Source: Phycisphaerales bacterium
GTDB taxonomy: Bacteria > Planctomycetota > Phycisphaerae > Phycisphaerales > UBA1924
Assembly: GCA_029212425.1 (NCBI GenBank)
Contig: JARGNC010000108.1
Span: forward strand, 1-8,876
Reading direction: 5' to 3'
Length of the DNA: 8,876 bases
In this document: positions 6,498-8,876 of the stretch, one piece after another
Layout: every line of letters starts with the position of its first letter
Numbering within the stretch: the stretch's first letter is position 1
The notes under the pieces: model-generated
Told to the model about the DNA's origin: nothing
The model's input: only the letters and a program-made list of their open reading frames with translations
Databases searched by the model: none
Program-made: the position numbers and the translations under genes

Positions 6498-8351
6498 TTA
6501 CGCTGCTTTACTCGCGGTGTTCCGTCCGGACGGGACTGTGATAATGAAGGTTGATCCATGATCCAGTTCGGATTCGACTGAGATCTTCCCGCCGTGCATT
6601 TTGATGATTTCTTGGGTGATCGATAGACCAAGACCGGTTCCCGAGATCGAGTTGATCCGCTGGTCATTTGCTCTGCAGAATCGCTCGAACACTCTGGACT
6701 GGTCTTCGAGCGAGATCCCGATCCCGGTATCGGAAACACGGACGGTCATCGCATCGGATGGGTCGAACTCCACTTTGACGGTGACGGTTCCGCCTGACGG
6801 GGTGTATTTGAGAGCGTTGCCCATCAGGTTGTGGATCGCTTGACCTAAACGGTCACGATCTGCTTCGAGTGATGGAAACTTGGGTGGGAGATCGAAGACA
6901 AGATTAATCTCTTTGGATACTGCTTGTGGTGCGTAATCGCGCTCCAGCTCGTCGAACATCGCTTCTGGCCGCACAGTATCTTTGCGGATCTGCATTGATC
7001 CCGCTTCGAGTTCCGACACACACAGCATGTCTGAGACAAGACGCTCGAGTCGGCGGGACTCGGAGTTGATCATATTGAATGCGTTTGAGCGGAACTCTTC
7101 GTCTTCTGCTCCTGAATCAATAGCCTCCTCGGCATACAAACGGATGTTTGTGAGCGGCGTGCGGAGCTCGTGGGTGGTTTGCGCGATGAAGGCGTTGAGC
7201 GATTCATCCGCGTGACGCTGCTGGGTCATATCCTCGAGGAAAAGCAAGCAAAGTGTGTCGTCATCGCGAGTGATTCTCGTGCAGGTGGTCTTGAGAATAG
7301 CCGAACTCTCCTCGAGCTCGATCTCGAATACTTGTCTGCGTGGCGCATCAGGATTGAAAATACGCTTTGCAGTTGGCACCAGGATCTCTTGTGGATCTAT
7401 GTCTGCAATCGACTTTCCGACGGAGATGGAAGGGTCTGCGTTGAGGTACGCGGCTCCAGAGCCGTTGATAAACTGGATGTTCATATTTGCATCAAGCACA
7501 ATCATACCGTGCGAGAGAGAGGCACAGACGCTCGAGAGTCCGAAGGAGTCTGATCCAGCGGACGAGATTGTTTGTTCACAGTCGAAGATCGCGATCCGTT
7601 CATTGAGGGTGTCGCGTTCTTCTAGGATATCGTTGAATGCCTTGGCTTCAGGACCAAGACTCGATGCGACCATGAGGGCTTGGGTGCTTGTTTGACCTTG
7701 CAGGTATAAACCCAGAGCATTGCGGATCGCGAGGAGCGGTGCTTGTCTTTGGCGGAGTTGGAGCCACGCGATGAGTCCGAGGAGGATGCCGCTAAAGCTG
7801 GTAATCATTGCGGCGAGTTCGATCCTCCAGAGCAATGCCTGCTGTGCAAGAGGCATGGATTCTGCAATGAGTACCGCATCGGCAGCGTTGGTGACCTGGA
7901 GTGGTTCTTGGATAACCAACTGGTTGATCGCGGTGTCGAACCTGGATGACCGCTCGAACGGGAGAGCGGATTCGCCCCATGATTCGGGGAGGGTTTCGCG
8001 ATAGGTGTTGTCTCCGACATCAGTCGAAACAAGGGTTTGGTCGTTTGCGTAACGGATTGAAAGGCGGTGGTAGAGCCCTGTTGATTGGGCGTCAAGGAGC
8101 AATCTGCGGACTCGTCCGAGATCGCCGTCTTGGAGTGCAAGCTCGGTTTGTGACGCGATGAGTTCGATGTTCTTCGAGATTGAAATGGTGTGATTTACAC
8201 GGGATTCTGTGCGAATATCGGAGAGGGTCATCCATGTGAGCCCCCCTACTGCAAGCGTGATCGCTGCGATCACCATGAGCATCGACGACGAGATCGACGC
8301 GACACTCGGGATGCGTGTAGATGCTGATTTTTTGAACAACCGAGTTGGCAT
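6498..8351 (-). CDS. Membrane-bound hybrid-free sensor histidine kinase (HAMP-PAS-HisKA-HATPase)
   Basis: The 617-residue kinase has a membrane segment at about 23-43, an extracytoplasmic sensor region (about 46-172) of unrecognised type, and a second membrane segment at about 176-198. A HAMP-like linker (about 199-250, with LGPEAKAFNDILEERDTL) and a PAS-like domain (about 272-375) follow. HisKA has FIAQTTHELRTPL with the phospho-accepting His394. The ATP-binding domain has the N box NLMGN (508-512), G1 DTGIG (541-545), F box VFERF (554-558) and G2 GTGLGL (571-576). All catalytic boxes are intact, and there is no receiver domain. It is the first gene after the tRNA terminator and lies 29 nt before the STAS gene. 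GGAGG about 9 nt upstream supports the ATG at 8351-8349. No response regulator gene is in the window, so its phosphotransfer target is unknown. Confidence 0.95.
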   Translation of the reverse strand: MPTRLFKKSASTRIPSVASISSSMLMVIAAITLAVGGLTWMTLSDIRTESRVNHTISISKNIELIASQTELALQDGDLGRVRRLLLDAQSTGLYHRLSIRYANDQTLVSTDVGDNTYRETLPESWGESALPFERSSRFDTAINQLVIQEPLQVTNAADAVLIAESMPLAQQALLWRIELAAMITSFSGILLGLIAWLQLRQRQAPLLAIRNALGLYLQGQTSTQALMVASSLGPEAKAFNDILEERDTLNERIAIFDCEQTISSAGSDSFGLSSVCASLSHGMIVLDANMNIQFINGSGAAYLNADPSISVGKSIADIDPQEILVPTAKRIFNPDAPRRQVFEIELEESSAILKTTCTRITRDDDTLCLLFLEDMTQQRHADESLNAFIAQTTHELRTPLTNIRLYAEEAIDSGAEDEEFRSNAFNMINSESRRLERLVSDMLCVSELEAGSMQIRKDTVRPEAMFDELERDYAPQAVSKEINLVFDLPPKFPSLEADRDRLGQAIHNLMGNALKYTPSGGTVTVKVEFDPSDAMTVRVSDTGIGISLEDQSRVFERFCRANDQRINSISGTGLGLSITQEIIKMHGGKISVESELDHGSTFIITVPSGRNTASKAA

Positions 8352-8471
8352 ACTGACGCCTCCGAGAAGTCTGTTATCTGGCTACTTCAACTGGAGGATC
8401 GGGTTTTATGGGGTGGGAATGAAGCGAAGATCTGGAAAGCCTCTAAGACTAGCGAGGCAATTTTTGCGCAC
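8352..8471 (-). promoter_or_regulatory. Leader and presumed promoter region of the kinase-pilus block
   Basis: These 120 nt lie between the tRNA terminator and the kinase start, and a promoter for the block would be expected here. On the minus strand the only AT-rich -10-like stretch is CATAAAAC near 8405, and no good -35 stands the right distance before it, so I do not claim a specific promoter. A hairpin at 8439-8458 lies at the distal side. The GGAGG ribosome site sits just before the kinase ATG. No open frame of note is seen. Confidence 0.4.
8439..8458. other. Bulged hairpin downstream of the tRNA terminator
   Basis: GCCTC and GAGGC form a 5-bp stem that can extend by TA/TA across a two-base GC bulge, with an AGAC loop. 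On the plus strand it is followed by AATTTTT, like a weak intrinsic terminator, yet no plus-strand gene ends here. On the minus strand only TTTCC follows. It may be a backup to the tRNA terminator or block antisense transcription. Confidence 0.3.
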
Positions 8472-8511
8472 AAAAGAGCCTCCCAATCCCGGATTGATTC
8501 GGGGGGAGGCT
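8472..8511 (-). terminator. Intrinsic terminator of the tRNA cluster
   Basis: On the minus strand AGCCTCCC pairs with GGGAGGCT, and an inner CCCG/CGGG extends the stem to about 12 bp with a 3-nt bulge. CTCTTTT follows directly. It starts about 9 nt after the 3' end of tRNA-Tyr, so it should end tRNA transcription and insulate the kinase-pilus block. Confidence 0.85.
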
Positions 8512-8520
8512 TTCATGAAG

Positions 8521-8603
8521 TGGGCGCGGGTGGATTCGAACCACCGAACACTAACGTGAGAGGATTTACAATCCCCGCCCTTTGGCCGCTTGGATACACG
8601 CCC
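8521..8603 (-). tRNA. tRNA-Tyr (anticodon GTA)
   Basis: The 83-nt class II tRNA has acceptor arms GGGCGTG and CGCGCCC (one G-U pair) with discriminator A. The anticodon stem is GGGGA/TCCTC around loop TTGTAAA, giving anticodon GTA. The variable arm has a CACGTTAGTG hairpin, and the T arm is GGTGG-TTCGAAT-CCACC. The long variable arm and anticodon together fix tRNA-Tyr. The 3' CCA is not encoded (CTT follows). Its 5' end lies inside a perfect inverted repeat shared with the leader. Confidence 0.96.
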
Positions 8604-8610
8604 GTGTATC
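8593..8610. repeat. Perfect 8-bp inverted repeat across the 5' end of tRNA-Tyr
   Basis: GATACACG at 8593-8600 and CGTGTATC at 8603-8610 are exact inverted copies around a 2-bp CC centre. One arm and the centre are the tRNA 5' acceptor region; the other is the transcribed leader. In the precursor the leader could pair with the 5' acceptor strand and compete with normal folding around the RNase P site. Confidence 0.6.
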
Positions 8611-8617
8611 GATTGTG

Positions 8618-8638
8618 AGGGTATTCGTTTGAATCCCT
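8618..8638 (-). other. Stem-loop between tRNA-Thr and tRNA-Tyr
   Basis: On the minus strand AGGGATTC pairs with GAAT-A-CCCT (8 bp, one bulged base) around the tetraloop AAAC. It starts 4 nt past the 3' end of tRNA-Thr and fills most of the 38-nt spacer. No T-run follows, so it is more likely a processing or spacing element of the tRNA precursor than a terminator. Confidence 0.5.
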
Positions 8639-8641
8639 GAA

Positions 8642-8714
8642 AGCCACCTCTCGGACTCAAACCGAGGACCTGCAGATTACAAATCAGCTGCTCTATCAAC
8701 TGAGCTAAGGTGGC
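8642..8714 (-). tRNA. tRNA-Thr (anticodon TGT)
   Basis: The 73-nt tRNA has perfect acceptor arms GCCACCT and AGGTGGC, D arm GCTC-AGTTGATA-GAGC, anticodon loop TTTGTAA (anticodon TGT) and T arm CTCGG-TTTGAGT-CCGAG. The discriminator is T and no CCA is encoded (TTC follows). The anticodon stem GCTGA/TCTGC has a T-T mismatch at 29:41. The other conserved positions look normal, so the gene is probably functional. Confidence 0.95.
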
Positions 8715-8727
8715 GTATTTTGTTGTC

Positions 8728-8766
8728 GTTCTTCGCGAGAAAACAAGCGTTTTGATCTCGAAGAAC
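8728..8766. other. Long bulged inverted repeat between tRNA-Val and tRNA-Thr
   Basis: GTTCTTCG (8728-8735) pairs with CGAAGAAC (8759-8766). Inside, AG/CT and AAAAC/GTTTT continue the stem around an AAGC loop, with CG and GAT bulges, about 15 pairs in all. It shares bases 8764-8766 with the neighbouring hairpin, so the two full structures exclude each other at that point. Confidence 0.5.
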
Positions 8767-8799
8767 AACGGCCTCGCGATGGTGCGAGGCCGTGTTGTT
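8764..8799 (-). terminator. GC-rich hairpin after tRNA-Val, terminator-like
   Basis: GGCCTCGC and GCGAGGCC form an 8-bp GC-rich stem around a 6-nt loop. AACAAC/GTTGTT extends it to 14 pairs with a two-base bulge. On the minus strand the 3' side runs into GTTGTTCTTC, which is T-rich but interrupted. It could end a share of transcripts after tRNA-Val or mark a processing site before tRNA-Thr. Confidence 0.5.
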
Positions 8800-8802
8800 G
8801 AA

Positions 8803-8876
8803 TGGGCTATACAGGACTCGAACCTGTGACCCCCAGTGTGTCATACTGGTGCGCTAGCCAACTGCGCCAATAGCCC
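8803..8876 (-). tRNA. tRNA-Val (anticodon GAC)
   Basis: The 74-nt tRNA has acceptor arms GGGCTAT and ATAGCCC, D arm GCGC-AGTTGGCTA-GCGC, anticodon stem CCAGT/ACTGG around loop ATGACAC (anticodon GAC) and T arm ACAGG-TTCGAGT-CCTGT, with discriminator A. The 5' end coincides with the last base of the window, so the gene is just complete. No CCA is encoded (TTC follows). Position 32 is A, where a pyrimidine is usual. Confidence 0.95.

Noticed and set aside
6094..6561. Plus-strand open frame of 155 codons across STAS and kinase ends
   Set aside because: It is antisense to well-supported genes, with no motifs and no upstream signal.
7255..7695. Plus-strand open frame of 146 codons inside the kinase
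   Set aside because: It is a mirror of the PAS/HAMP coding region. Its composition follows the opposite-strand codons and no family is recognisable.
8439..8465. Hairpin plus T5 on the plus strand as a true terminator
   Set aside because: The stem is weak and no plus-strand transcript unit ends there. It is kept only as a low-confidence hairpin.
8406..8768. Minus-strand open frame of 120 codons
   Set aside because: It runs through two tRNA genes and the terminator, so it cannot be a real gene.
1..8876. CRISPR array, insertion sequence or phage attachment site near the tRNA cluster
   Set aside because: I saw no regularly spaced repeats, no transposase or integrase motif, and no duplicated tRNA 3' end in the window.

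Overview
The window is one long leftward (minus-strand) stretch: a tRNA cluster (Val, Thr, Tyr) ending in a hairpin terminator, then a nine-gene block that encodes a signalling pair and the inner-membrane core of a type IV pilus / type II secretion-like machine. In reading order the block is sensor histidine kinase, single-domain STAS protein, PilB/GspE assembly ATPase, PilC/GspF platform protein, PilM, PilN, PilO, a PilP/GspB-like protein, and the start of a prepilin cut off by the left edge. No protein gene on the plus strand is convincing.

The organism is a free-living-type bacterium of near-even base composition. Planctomycetota (perhaps Phycisphaerae) is my best guess, from the prepilin leader (RRA/FSLIE, Ala instead of Gly before the cleavage site) and the gene style. 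This is an impression, not a proof. None of the three tRNA genes encodes its CCA end.

Layout from the right: 8803-8876 tRNA-Val(GAC), 8642-8714 tRNA-Thr(TGT) and 8521-8603 tRNA-Tyr(GTA), with stem-loops in both spacers and a terminator at 8472-8511. Positions 8352-8471 form the probable promoter region of the pilus block. The kinase (8351-6498) and STAS gene (6468-6127) follow. STAS to pilO is packed with TAATG, ATGA, 2-nt, GTGA and ATGA junctions, which suggests translational coupling and fixed stoichiometry. The spacing then opens before the PilP-like gene (66 nt) and the prepilin (136 nt, with two small hairpins), where expression may be set separately.

How the genes work together (family knowledge plus inference): the ATPase drives the PilC/GspF platform. 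PilM binds the PNLLP tail of PilN, PilN pairs with PilO, and the PilP-like protein would link this to a secretin that is not in the window. Prepilin is the polymerised substrate. Separate PilM and PilN, rather than a fused GspL, favour a type IV pilus-like plan. The PilP slot, however, is filled by a membrane-anchored, GspB-like protein without a lipobox. The most unusual feature is the kinase plus STAS pair at the head of the operon, with no response regulator and no RsbW-type partner. The ATPase also carries a tandem 24+5+24 residue MshEN-type repeat with altered key positions, so c-di-GMP may be a second input.
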